Source of the DNA: a virus
IMG/VR virus record: IMGVR_UViG_3300030333_000422
Span: 1 to 23,772 of that record
DNA: 23,772 nucleotides
Direction: 5' to 3' (one strand)
The notes below the pieces were generated by a model. The model searched no databases. It had not been told where the DNA came from and was given only the letters and a program-made list of their open reading frames with translations. How positions within the stretch are numbered: position 1 is the first letter of the stretch; each line of letters opens with the position of its first letter. Of the stretch, positions 1-9,700 are shown one piece after another. The position numbers and the translations under genes were made by a program.

Positions 1-14
1 CTGATTTATCGAAT

Positions 15-1559
15 ATGTCCTTTTCTGAATTCTGTAAGTTATATTTTAATGTTGAGTTTGCACCTCATCAAACGCAGATAGAAAACGCTTTAGCTGATCC
101 TCAAGGCCGACTTGTTTTAGTATTAGGCCACCCTGAATCCGGTAAATCTACTTTAAGCTCTCTTTGGTATCCTGTATACAAAATGTGCCAGAATCCAGAC
201 ATTCGTATTGCTCTCGTTACGAAGTCTGGAGAGAAGGCACAAGATTTACTCGGAAGAATTAAAAGATATTTAACTGACCCTCATCTGTATAAAGATTGTG
301 AGAGAAACTTAATAGAAGATTTTAATGGATTCAAATCACAAAAGTCTGACGGTTTTGGCTGGTCTAAAGACCAGATAACCATACGACAAAGAGAATCTGG
401 TGAGAGAGACCCTACTGTTCAGGCCTTATCAGTAGGTAAACAAATTTATGGATCAAGACTTGACTTACTAATTCTTGATGACGCTTTGACATTGGAAAAT
501 CAACAAACTGATATTAGACGAAGAAGAATTGACGAATGGTTTACTCAGGAAGCTAGATCTAGGGCCCAAAGAGGCCAGACTGTGGTAAACGGAACACGCA
601 TACACCCATTAGATAATTACGGCCAATGGAAAGAATCCTGGAAAGACCATAAAATTTTTCGGCATATATCTATTCCTGCAATTTTGGAAGAACATACAGA
701 TAACGAAAAACCTAACTGGTCTGAGTATTGGTCATTAGACGGAAAATGGGAAATGGACGAAACTGTTGATACAGAAGTATTTATACCTGGACTTAGAGAC
801 ATACGAGATGAGATATGTTCCAGAGACCCTCTTAGGTGGAAACTTGTGTATCAACAAGAAGATGTTCAAAACGAAGAAGGAATTTTTAAACAAGAACTTA
901 TAGACAATGCTTTAGAGTTAGGTGCTGCAAGAAGTATAGGTCAGGTATATCCTGAAGAAATTTTGATACTTGGAATTGATCCTGCTACTACTGGTAGGGC
1001 CGCAGCAGTTTTGCTTGCGTACAATCCTGAAACAGGAGTTAGAACTGTTGTTGACATTTTTGTAGGATTTAGATTAGGTGCGACTGGTGTACGAAATAAA
1101 CTAATGTATGAGTTTTGGGAGAAATACAAAGACCATAGAATTGCCTATACAGTTATTGAAACGAACTTTGCTCCTACGATACTAGGAGATGATACTGTGA
1201 AGAATCGTGCTGAATGGGCAGGAACTCGTATGATTGAGCATAAAACAACTGGTGCTGGTAAAAAGCGAGGGTCTAAATGGGACGAAGAGTATGGTGTAGG
1301 AGCTATGCAAGCTTTATTCTATAGCGGTTTAATTGCGTTCCCTTCTGCAACATTATTAGATAAACAAAAGCTTGAGCCTTTGATAGATGATATGCTAGTA
1401 TTTCCTTGGGCGAAACAACAGGACGCTTTGATCGCTTTGTGGATTGCAAATGGAGAGTGCAAGAATTCTTCATTGTTTAGTGTAGATTTAACAAAAGTCG
1501 TGTCAAGACGAAATATTCCGCCTATTATAAGAGATAGAATGTTTACAAGGAACAGATGA
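15..1559 (+). CDS. terL: Terminase large subunit (DNA packaging ATPase/nuclease)
   Basis: This is the motor that drives phage DNA into the prohead and cuts it. The N-terminal ATPase shows a Walker A loop at residues 38-46 (GHPESGKST), a Walker B strand at 151-156 (LLILDD) and a coupling-like VNGTR at 191-195. The C-terminal RNase H-fold nuclease shows its three expected acidic positions: D322 (in GIDPATTG), E382 (VIETN) and D470 (QQDALIALW). At 514 residues it is a normal length for the family. The frame stays open to the left edge of the window (codons for DLSN precede the ATG) and no Shine-Dalgarno sequence precedes position 15, so the true start may lie just outside. The stop overlaps the portal start as ATGA. 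The function is secure; only the start is uncertain. Confidence 0.95.
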   Translation: MSFSEFCKLYFNVEFAPHQTQIENALADPQGRLVLVLGHPESGKSTLSSLWYPVYKMCQNPDIRIALVTKSGEKAQDLLGRIKRYLTDPHLYKDCERNLIEDFNGFKSQKSDGFGWSKDQITIRQRESGERDPTVQALSVGKQIYGSRLDLLILDDALTLENQQTDIRRRRIDEWFTQEARSRAQRGQTVVNGTRIHPLDNYGQWKESWKDHKIFRHISIPAILEEHTDNEKPNWSEYWSLDGKWEMDETVDTEVFIPGLRDIRDEICSRDPLRWKLVYQQEDVQNEEGIFKQELIDNALELGAARSIGQVYPEEILILGIDPATTGRAAAVLLAYNPETGVRTVVDIFVGFRLGATGVRNKLMYEFWEKYKDHRIAYTVIETNFAPTILGDDTVKNRAEWAGTRMIEHKTTGAGKKRGSKWDEEYGVGAMQALFYSGLIAFPSATLLDKQKLEPLIDDMLVFPWAKQQDALIALWIANGECKNSSLFSVDLTKVVSRRNIPPIIRDRMFTRNR

Positions 1560-3310
1560 GCAATAATTTAAATTTTGGAACACCATTAGAAAACGCAAGT
1601 TCAGCGGGTAGAAATCTTTCTCCTTCTCAGAAATTTTGGGATAGGAGAAATCAATTAGTTGAAACTCACTCTGAACATAAAGCTAGAGTAAAAGAAATTA
1701 CTTCTATTGTTAATGGCGACTGGCATATGCTTTGGGCTAACTTAACTGCTACTGCCGAAGCACCTTCAGTTGCAAATATTATCGAAATGGGCATACATCA
1801 TTGGTCTGCTATTGGTGGAGCGGTTATTCCTTCAGTCAGAATCCCTGTTCCTGTTAATGCAGATTTAAAAGGCGGCGAAAGAGCTGCAAGAAAAAGAGAA
1901 CGTAGAGTAAAAGAATTATGGAGTGGCTCAAACATAAATGAGCTAATGGCTCAATGGTGGGGTGACTATGCAGGAGCTGGTGCAGCATATTGTGGCGTAT
2001 GGGCAGACTTTTCCGAAGACCCTGCTAAAAGAAATCCTTATCTACAAAGGTTAGACCCTAGATATTGTTATCCAATTAAGGATACAAAAGGAAATCTTAT
2101 TGAGCTATTAGTTGCAAAGAGAGTATCTACTGACGTTATCTTAAAACAATATCCAGTAGCTAGAGGAGTATTAGATCCTAAAATTACTGAAGTAGAAGAG
2201 TGGTTTTGGTTTTTCCCAGACAAATATGTTCATATGATTGCTGATGCTTCAAAAACAGGTATGCAAAAAAGAACAGGAATTATCCTAACTGAAGAAGAAA
2301 ACAAGTTAGGTAAAGTGCCTGTTGTTGAAGTAACAGTACCGTCATTTGACGGACAACCAAGAGGAATTTTTGATCAAACAAGACACATACTCAGAACAAT
2401 GCACAGGTTAATGACATTAACAATCACAAGTTCAGAAGAGGAAGTTTATCCACCTGTGTTCGAGTATGATGTTATGAATCCAGACGATTTTGGTCCTGGA
2501 GCCGTTATACACGGAAGAAGTCCAGAGTCTCGTATGGAACGTATGCAATCTAGAAGTCATTTTGACGCAAAAGATTTGATTGGTAGATTAGCTAATGAAG
2601 CAAGGGCCCAAGCGTCTTTTCCTGGACAACTTTCAGGAGAGCCAGGTGCAAGTATTGTTTCTGCTGCTGGTATCAACGCTTCTATGGGACAAATTGATGC
2701 AAGACTTGCTTTAGCTCATAAACAATTTGAAACTTTCTTAGAAAAAGGAACAGAGATATTGTTAGCTTTTGATGAGAAGTATTGTGACGGAGAAAAAACA
2801 ATTCACGGAGATGCTGCTGACAAAAAGAAACCAGAGATTTTTATACCTTCAAGAGACATATCAGGACATTACGAAAACAACGTAAGATACGGAATTGGTG
2901 CAGGAACAGATCCTTCCCAAAGAGAAATGCGACTTGCTATGAATTTAAATCAAAATTTAATTTCAAGAGAAACTGCAAGAGACGAAATGGATTTCTTAGA
3001 AGACCCTTCAAGAGAAGAAGTAAGAATTGTGAGACAAAGAGTAACCGATTCATTAATGGAAGGCATATATCAACAAGCTGCTCAAGGTAATGTTGGAATA
3101 GCAGCTGAACTTCTTAGCAATATGCAAAACGAAAATGTTGATTTGAACGAAGTAGTAAATAAATTATTAGAAAATCTAAATCAAGAACAAGAGCCTCAAG
3201 GTCCTCCTTTACCAGGTGGATTACCTCCGCAAGGTGGATTGCCTCCTGAAGGTGGATTACCTGCTGAAGGTGGATTACCTTCTTTAGGAGCTTTGGGCAT
3301 AGGAGGATAA
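1556..3310 (+). CDS. Portal protein
   Basis: Probable portal, the dodecameric ring at the capsid vertex through which terminase packages DNA and to which the tail attaches. The call rests on position directly after the terminase (4-base ATGA overlap), on length (584 residues, normal for portals), and on typical portal texture: a long N-terminal helical region, a PYLQRLDPRYCYPIKD stretch of the kind portals carry around residues 160-180, and a helical C-terminal third. No catalytic residues are expected. The last roughly 35 residues are a low-complexity tail of repeated Gly-Gly-Leu-Pro units encoded by a perfect-period 18-base DNA repeat, probably disordered. A minor alternative is another large head protein, but the terminase-portal order makes that unlikely. 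Confidence 0.85.
   Translation: MSNNLNFGTPLENASSAGRNLSPSQKFWDRRNQLVETHSEHKARVKEITSIVNGDWHMLWANLTATAEAPSVANIIEMGIHHWSAIGGAVIPSVRIPVPVNADLKGGERAARKRERRVKELWSGSNINELMAQWWGDYAGAGAAYCGVWADFSEDPAKRNPYLQRLDPRYCYPIKDTKGNLIELLVAKRVSTDVILKQYPVARGVLDPKITEVEEWFWFFPDKYVHMIADASKTGMQKRTGIILTEEENKLGKVPVVEVTVPSFDGQPRGIFDQTRHILRTMHRLMTLTITSSEEEVYPPVFEYDVMNPDDFGPGAVIHGRSPESRMERMQSRSHFDAKDLIGRLANEARAQASFPGQLSGEPGASIVSAAGINASMGQIDARLALAHKQFETFLEKGTEILLAFDEKYCDGEKTIHGDAADKKKPEIFIPSRDISGHYENNVRYGIGAGTDPSQREMRLAMNLNQNLISRETARDEMDFLEDPSREEVRIVRQRVTDSLMEGIYQQAAQGNVGIAAELLSNMQNENVDLNEVVNKLLENLNQEQEPQGPPLPGGLPPQGGLPPEGGLPAEGGLPSLGALGIGG
3215..3286 (+). repeat. Four tandem 18-base repeats in the portal 3' end
   Basis: Four consecutive 18-base units (3215-3232, 3233-3250, 3251-3268, 3269-3286) each begin GGTGGATT(A/G)CCT and encode Gly-Gly-Leu-Pro plus two variable residues. 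A fifth, separated copy (GGCGGATTACCTTACGGT, 3344-3361) lies near the start of the next gene, in frame as Gly-Gly-Leu-Pro-Tyr-Gly. The in-frame period suggests growth by replication slippage. Confidence 0.93.
3301..3306 (+). promoter_or_regulatory. Consensus ribosome binding site inside the portal 3' end
   Basis: AGGAGG, a full Shine-Dalgarno match, lies in the final codons of the portal gene, four bases before the ATG at 3311. It fixes that start and shows that the phage uses standard bacterial initiation. Confidence 0.85.
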
Positions 3311-3736
3311 ATGACTGACGGTCCAAGTCAAATTACCGATATAGGCGGATTACCTTACGGTGAAAAACAAAACGTTGAAAATTTAGCAGCTGAAGGAGGA
3401 GTTTCGCTAGGAACAAAAGGTGGAACAGACGTTCCTTCTGGCCCTGCAAGAATTGCACCTCAACCTCCAGGTAATTTAAATATAGGAGGAGCTTCAGATT
3501 TTATAATGAATGCTGGAAACCAAGGAAACTTAGCAAGCGACGGATTGTCTTTTGGTCAAGGAATGGGACCAGCTCCATTACCTATGAGCGAATTAGAGCA
3601 ACAAAGAAAAGGAGCATTAGACAATGCTTTAGACATTTATTCTAAAACTAAAATTCCAGCCGTTAAAGCTGCTGCCGCCCAGGTAATCAGAGGAGCTGTG
3701 ATTTCTCAATTACAAGGCGACGAAGATGACAGATAA
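3311..3736 (+). CDS. Small Gly-rich protein of unknown function, portal-adjacent
   Basis: I do not recognise this 141-residue protein. The first roughly 90 residues are rich in Gly, Pro, Asn and Ser, including a Gly-Gly-Leu-Pro unit at residues 12-15 that matches the repeats at the portal C-terminus; this half is probably disordered. The last roughly 50 residues, from MSELEQQRK onward, look helical (Ala-rich AVKAAAAQVIRG) and end in an acidic tail. The start is supported by a perfect AGGAGG four bases upstream, and the gene begins on the base after the portal stop. It overlaps the giant gene downstream by 11 bases, so translational coupling is likely. Its place between the portal and a large virion-type protein suggests a minor head or portal-associated role, which is inference. 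Confidence 0.8.
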   Translation: MTDGPSQITDIGGLPYGEKQNVENLAAEGGVSLGTKGGTDVPSGPARIAPQPPGNLNIGGASDFIMNAGNQGNLASDGLSFGQGMGPAPLPMSELEQQRKGALDNALDIYSKTKIPAVKAAAAQVIRGAVISQLQGDEDDR

Positions 3737-6700
3737 TCCTAGCGACAATCCTTTAGTAGATCCTTTATTAGACAAAATAGAAGAAGATTCACGATACAAA
3801 CAAGAGGACCAAGAGTTTGACGGCTCAATGTCTTCGTATCTTTCTCAACCGTCAGACTTAAAAAATTATTATCCTCCTTCTGCAAATACAAGTGTAGAAA
3901 ATTTTGAAACTGCAATTTTAAATTCAGAGGGAAATATTCCTCCTAAATTCATTATGAGTTTGAATGAAGAAGAACTAGAAGAGTTTAATAGTTTAGGAAT
4001 TGATTTTTATGAAATAATGAATAGGTCTGCAGATTTTTATGAAGCAAAAACTTCGGTTGTAGCTGAAATAGAAAAAACTGCTCAAAGAAGAACTAAATGG
4101 AGACATAGATTAAGAAATTTAAGACTTGCTTTGTTAGGAATACCTGGAAGCCTAGACGAAAATTATGACATTAACGCTGAATATGAAAAAAATCTAGATG
4201 AAGTTGAACAAGAAAAATTAGGAGATACTCTTTCTTTGTTTGAAACTGAAGCAGAAGCTATGGAAAATGTTATGTCTGAAAAAGTTCCTAATAATGTTCA
4301 AGAAGGTTTATTAGGAAAAACTTGGAATGCTATTAAAAAGAGTATGTCTAATCAATGGAAAACAGGTGTATTTATTGGAGATACTGTATTTCATCAAAAA
4401 CCAATAGAAGAAGTAGATGTTCCTGAAAATCCTATAACTCCTAGAAATTTAAACGGCCTAAGTTTGCTTGTGTTAACAGGTAAGGCGTTAAGTGCTTTTG
4501 GTACAAAAATTTGGGGTCAAGATAAAACAAATAGAAATAATGTTGATTGGGAAAAAGACCAAGTAAGACTATTAGAAAAACAAAGAGATTTAGGTATTAG
4601 AAATTATGAAGCAACACTATCTGACCAAATTTGGGAACAAGCAATTCAAAATGAAGATTGGTTAGCTCAACAAATTTTAGAAATGCCTCAAGTAAATGGA
4701 GATCAAATAAAAGCTCAAGCAATATTTGCTGCAATGGTTGAAGCACGTAGTCCTGAATTAATGAATGCTAATAATGCTTTTGTGGAAGGAACTTATGAGT
4801 GGTTTAATCAACAAGCGCAGAGAGTTGCATCTGGAGAAGATACTATTGGAGAAGTTATTGTTAATGGTTTAGGAGCTTACTCTAAATATATTGTAGGAAG
4901 TATTTCTACTTCAGTTTTTTTAATGAGTGATGAAGAAGCTAGAAAAATGGCTTTTGAATTTGGAAAAGGTTGGTGGGACGGCTGGCATAATGAAATTAAA
5001 AAAGTAGATTATTCTCCAGCTCGAGCAGTAGGTTTAGAAGGAACATTTAGCGGATCTATGTTAGATTTATCAACTTCTTTTGCTTTTGACCCAACAATAT
5101 GGTTTTTTAGTCCTGCAGTTGGAGCCAGAGCTGGAGCAGTAAAACAATTTGCTCACGCAAAATATATCAAAGGTTTTATGAACAAGGGTATTGGTAAAAC
5201 TTTTGCTGATGATTTATACAATATATTAAGAAATAATCCTAATAGTCAAGCAGCTAGAAATTTGCTTAGAAATTTTAGTGACACAAATGCTTCAAGATTA
5301 AAAATAATTGTAAAAGACGATATTGCTAGAGGAGCTAAAGAGGGAACTAGCCAGAGATTTTATGATGTTTATACTGATGCTCTGTTACGAGGAGATAATC
5401 CTTATGTGTTTCACAAAACTGCTTGGAATAGTATGAAAAATAAAAGAGCTGCTTATTTAATTAGAAAAGCAGCTGAAGGAGACGGAAAAGCACTTAAAGC
5501 TTTAAGAAAACTTTATACAAGTAAAAACATATCTACCAAAGTTAATCTTGCTGGTCCTAATCCTAAAAGAGCTATTTATGACGCATTAGAAAGTATGGCT
5601 CAAGGAACTAAATTATCAGACGGAGATATAGCAACTTTCTTAAATGTATTAGAAGATAATTTAGATGATTTATATGAATTGACTATGAATGCAGGAACAA
5701 ATTTTAATGGAAGTGCAATAGCTGCTCTTAGAACACAAATAGCTAACCATAGTGATTTAATTGCTTTGTTTGAAATGGGATTAAATAGAAGACCTAAAGC
5801 TTATATTAAAAATTTAGCTGATGACACTACTACTTCTGGACAAAATATAAGAAATAGGGATTTAGACGCATTACCGGATAAAGGGCCGTCTCTTGATATG
5901 CCTAAAGTAACTTATGATTCAGCTAAAAAAATTAGAGATAAAGCAAAAGCAACATTAAAAGAATTAAGAAAAAGCGGAGCTGCAGATGACATTATTAGAC
6001 AACAAGAAGCTTATTTAGAACGATTAACTCAAACAATTAAAAATCAAGAAATCAAAGTTGTTAAAGGCCGTAAAGAAGGAACTACTAAAAATTATGATGA
6101 ATTAGATTTTCGTTCTTTAATGGACGAATTTGATTATTTAGGAAATCCTGAAACTAGAGAATTTTTAGTAAAAATTTTAGAAGATGCAAATGAATTAGCA
6201 GGTGTAGTAAAAGGGTCTAAAGAATCTGTAGAAGGAGTTAAAAGATTTACTAAAATGCTTGATGATTTTTATGCAGATTTAGAAAAGGTTGCTCCTTCTG
6301 CTGCAGTTGGTAGAGGTGTTACGAAGATAGATGATGTTGTGAAAAAACATCATAGAAAATTGCTTTATGAATTAGACAAATTAATGCTTAATTATGCAAA
6401 AGCTTTAAATGTATCTGTTAGGTCAGAACAACAAAGAATAATGGTAGATGCTTTAAATAGATTAGTTTACAAACTTGGCTGGCACGAAAAATCTCAAATA
6501 CAAGGTGGTTGGTATACATTGAGAAGTGTTAAAGGTCAAATGTACGATCAAGCAAAAAAACTTGAATTTAAAGGTCAAATACTAAAAAATGATGCAGCAA
6601 GTAGAAAAATTGCAGAAGATTTAGCTGGAGGTAACAAAGTTTATTGGATAGAAAATCCAATAAAAATTACAAAAAACAAAAAAGGAGTAGTTACCAATAT

Positions 6701-9700
6701 AGAAATTGATTGGGTTACTCTAAAAATTATGTTGGATTATCAAGATGATGTTGGTGCAGTTTCAGCAGTTTTAAGAGGTCAAGCTAAAGCACTTGAGAGA
6801 AGACAAGGGACAAAATTTATTCTAAACGAAGCTGAAGATGCTTTTATTGTTAGCGGAAGAAGTTATGATCCACAATTTCTTTCTGATGTAAAAAAACAAC
6901 TTAAATTAACAGAAGACGTTGAAGCAGGAGTGTTAGTAGAAGATTATATAAACAATGTTAGAAACATAAGAAAAACTACTAATCAAGTTGTAGAAGGGGA
7001 ATTACCAATTAGTCCTTTAGAATTTACAATGATGAACGCTATGTTAGACGGAACTAATATAGGAAAAATATCAAGATTTATGTCTGAAAGAAAATGGGCT
7101 CAATTTCTTGAACAATTTCAAAGAGCTTGGAATTTTGAAAAAGTAGCAAGTTCTAGAACTGCTTTTGTAGCAGCTTTTGATGAAATGTTTTTTTATAAAT
7201 CTATATTTGGTTGGAAGGGAACTGTTAAAGATTATCTTTTCCATAGGGGAGTAAGACAAACTCTTAGAGAAATTAAAAAAATAGGTGGAATAAACAAAGC
7301 TATGACTGACCCTAAATTAGCTAAAAAAGTAAATGAGTGGGTTTCTGAAGCTTTGAAAAGACAACAAAATACACCAATTGAAATAGCTAACCGATACAAA
7401 GTAGGTTTTGACAAAGACGGATCTGTGGAATTGTTGTCTAATACTGACGCTGGATTTTTTCAATATGCGCAACAACATATTGATTCTTTGTTAAAAGACT
7501 ATGGTTTTCAACAATATGCACAAGTGCTTCACAAACTTGAAAAACTATCTCCAGACGAAACATTAACTCAAAAACAAATAGATGACTTGATTCTTAAAGG
7601 TGGTGATGAAGGTTGGACAGATTGGTTTAAAACTTCTGATGCAAATTACATAAAAGGTATGAAGTTGTATGGATATAAACAAGGAGAAGGTGTTGTTAAA
7701 GCATTTTATACAGGTCTAAATAAACCTCCTGTGCCTATATTTCATCACTTGACAAATGCAGAAGAAGCTTGGAAATATTATGCTTCACTTAAAAAATGGT
7801 ACACAATGGGTGTTCCTGCTAACAAAGTAGATGATGTTTGGAATGCTTTTCTTAAAGCAGCTAGAACAAGAGCTACTGGAAAGGACGACCTTGCAAGACT
7901 TGCTATGCCTGATGATAAATATTTAGGATATATAAAAGTTCCTGGAATAAAAAAACCAAATGGATTTTTAGGCAATAGAGGAGCTGGAAAATTTCTTGGT
8001 AGAGATACATCACTAATGGAACAAATGTTTGGTAATCCTGCTTGGAACAGAGCTAACTTATTTGCTAACAAAGCTTTCGCTACAAGAAAAGAAGCTCTTA
8101 GAATGTTGTTTCAATCTCAAGGTAAAACAATTATTAGAGCTGAAGATATAGGAAGTGATTTAGGAATGATAACTGAAGCAATTGATCCTAGATTTATGTC
8201 AGATATGTGGGGTATGTCTTATTTTGATGAGCAATTATTTAAAGCTGGATATGTAACTGATAATTATTTAAATGCTTTAGCTGCAGATTTTGCTACAAGT
8301 GAAGTAGACGATATGATGTTAAAATTTCATTTAGCTACACCTCTTGGTAAAGAAATGAGATTTCTTGCACCTTTCGGTGGTCCTTGGGCTGATTTCTGGG
8401 GAAGATACTTAAAAGATTTAACTAGGCGTAGTCAACTTAGAGGCAATTGGTGGGCTTATACAGATGAAGCAACTGCAGGTAATTATGTAAAAAGAAAACT
8501 AAATGACTCTTTAAATTATCTACCTAACCTAAGAAGAGCTGGTTATATTTCTAGGATTGCTAATGCAGAGTTAAAAGGAACAATTAATAATCCACTTCCA
8601 ATAGGAGAAGATAGAATTATGTTGGATTTCTCTCCTGTGACATTTTTACCTAATGGCGATAGTCCTATGTTTGCAGTTAATCCAATAGGTGGTTTTATAC
8701 CAATAGGCATAATTGGTGCTGCTATGAACGCGTTAGATAATGATGCTTATTTTGAATTAGAAGATACATTAGAAGATTTATTTCCTTCTACTCAATTTTT
8801 TCCTCCAGAAGAACAATGGAAATACAATTTTGGTACTACTGCTTATCAATTTATAAAAGGCGGCGGTGTAATAGATAGAGGTTTGAGAACTTTAAGACCT
8901 GTAATAGAAGCACTTGGTTTTCAAGCAGGACCTCAATCTTTAAATGATGTTCCATACTCTTTGAAAGTAGGTAGAACTGAAAATTTCTATGTTTACAACA
9001 ATACAGATTTAATAATAGAAATGGAAAATTGGGAAGACATTGGAGATTTTACTGAATATGTAAATAGTGTTGCTAGAGATGCAAGGCAGTATTCAGTTAA
9101 TTCTATAGCAATAGGAGTTGGTGGAGCTTTACTTGTTCCTACAAATTTAAAAATAGATCCTGCTTATACAGATGTTGCAGAAAACTGGATAGATTTTGCA
9201 AAAACAATTGGAGTGTATGAAGATGTTGTGAGACAAAGTTCTAAAGATTTGTTAGACAACAATCCATATAGCCCAGATAATCAAATTCAAGTTATGAAAG
9301 ATATTAGTAGTTGGTGGTTTGGGTTAGGAGATAGCGTTGAAGGTCAAGCAAAAAAACTTTTGTATCAAAAAGAATATCCTCAGATAATTGCTTTAACTGC
9401 TCCTGGATATACAGTTACAGAACTTGGAGCAAGATTGTTACCACTAAGAGAAAAGAAAAAGTATTTTATAGGAGAAATATACAGAAGTGGAGTAGCTACT
9501 AATTTAAGTATGAATCCAGATTATTTAGCAGAAGGTTTAATTCAAGTAAGACTTCCTGATGAAAAAGTTAAACATATAATTCACGAAAACGCTGCTTGGG
9601 AATCTAAAGCAGTAAGCCTTGTTTGGGAACATTTTACTGAAATAGCAAATAGAGGAGAACTTGAAGATGTGTTTAGAGACGCAGAAAAAAGAGGAATTAG

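Noticed and set aside
7778-8071. Minus-strand 97-codon frame inside the giant gene
   Set aside because: It is a shadow of a long, well-formed + strand gene, with no initiation signal and no motif.
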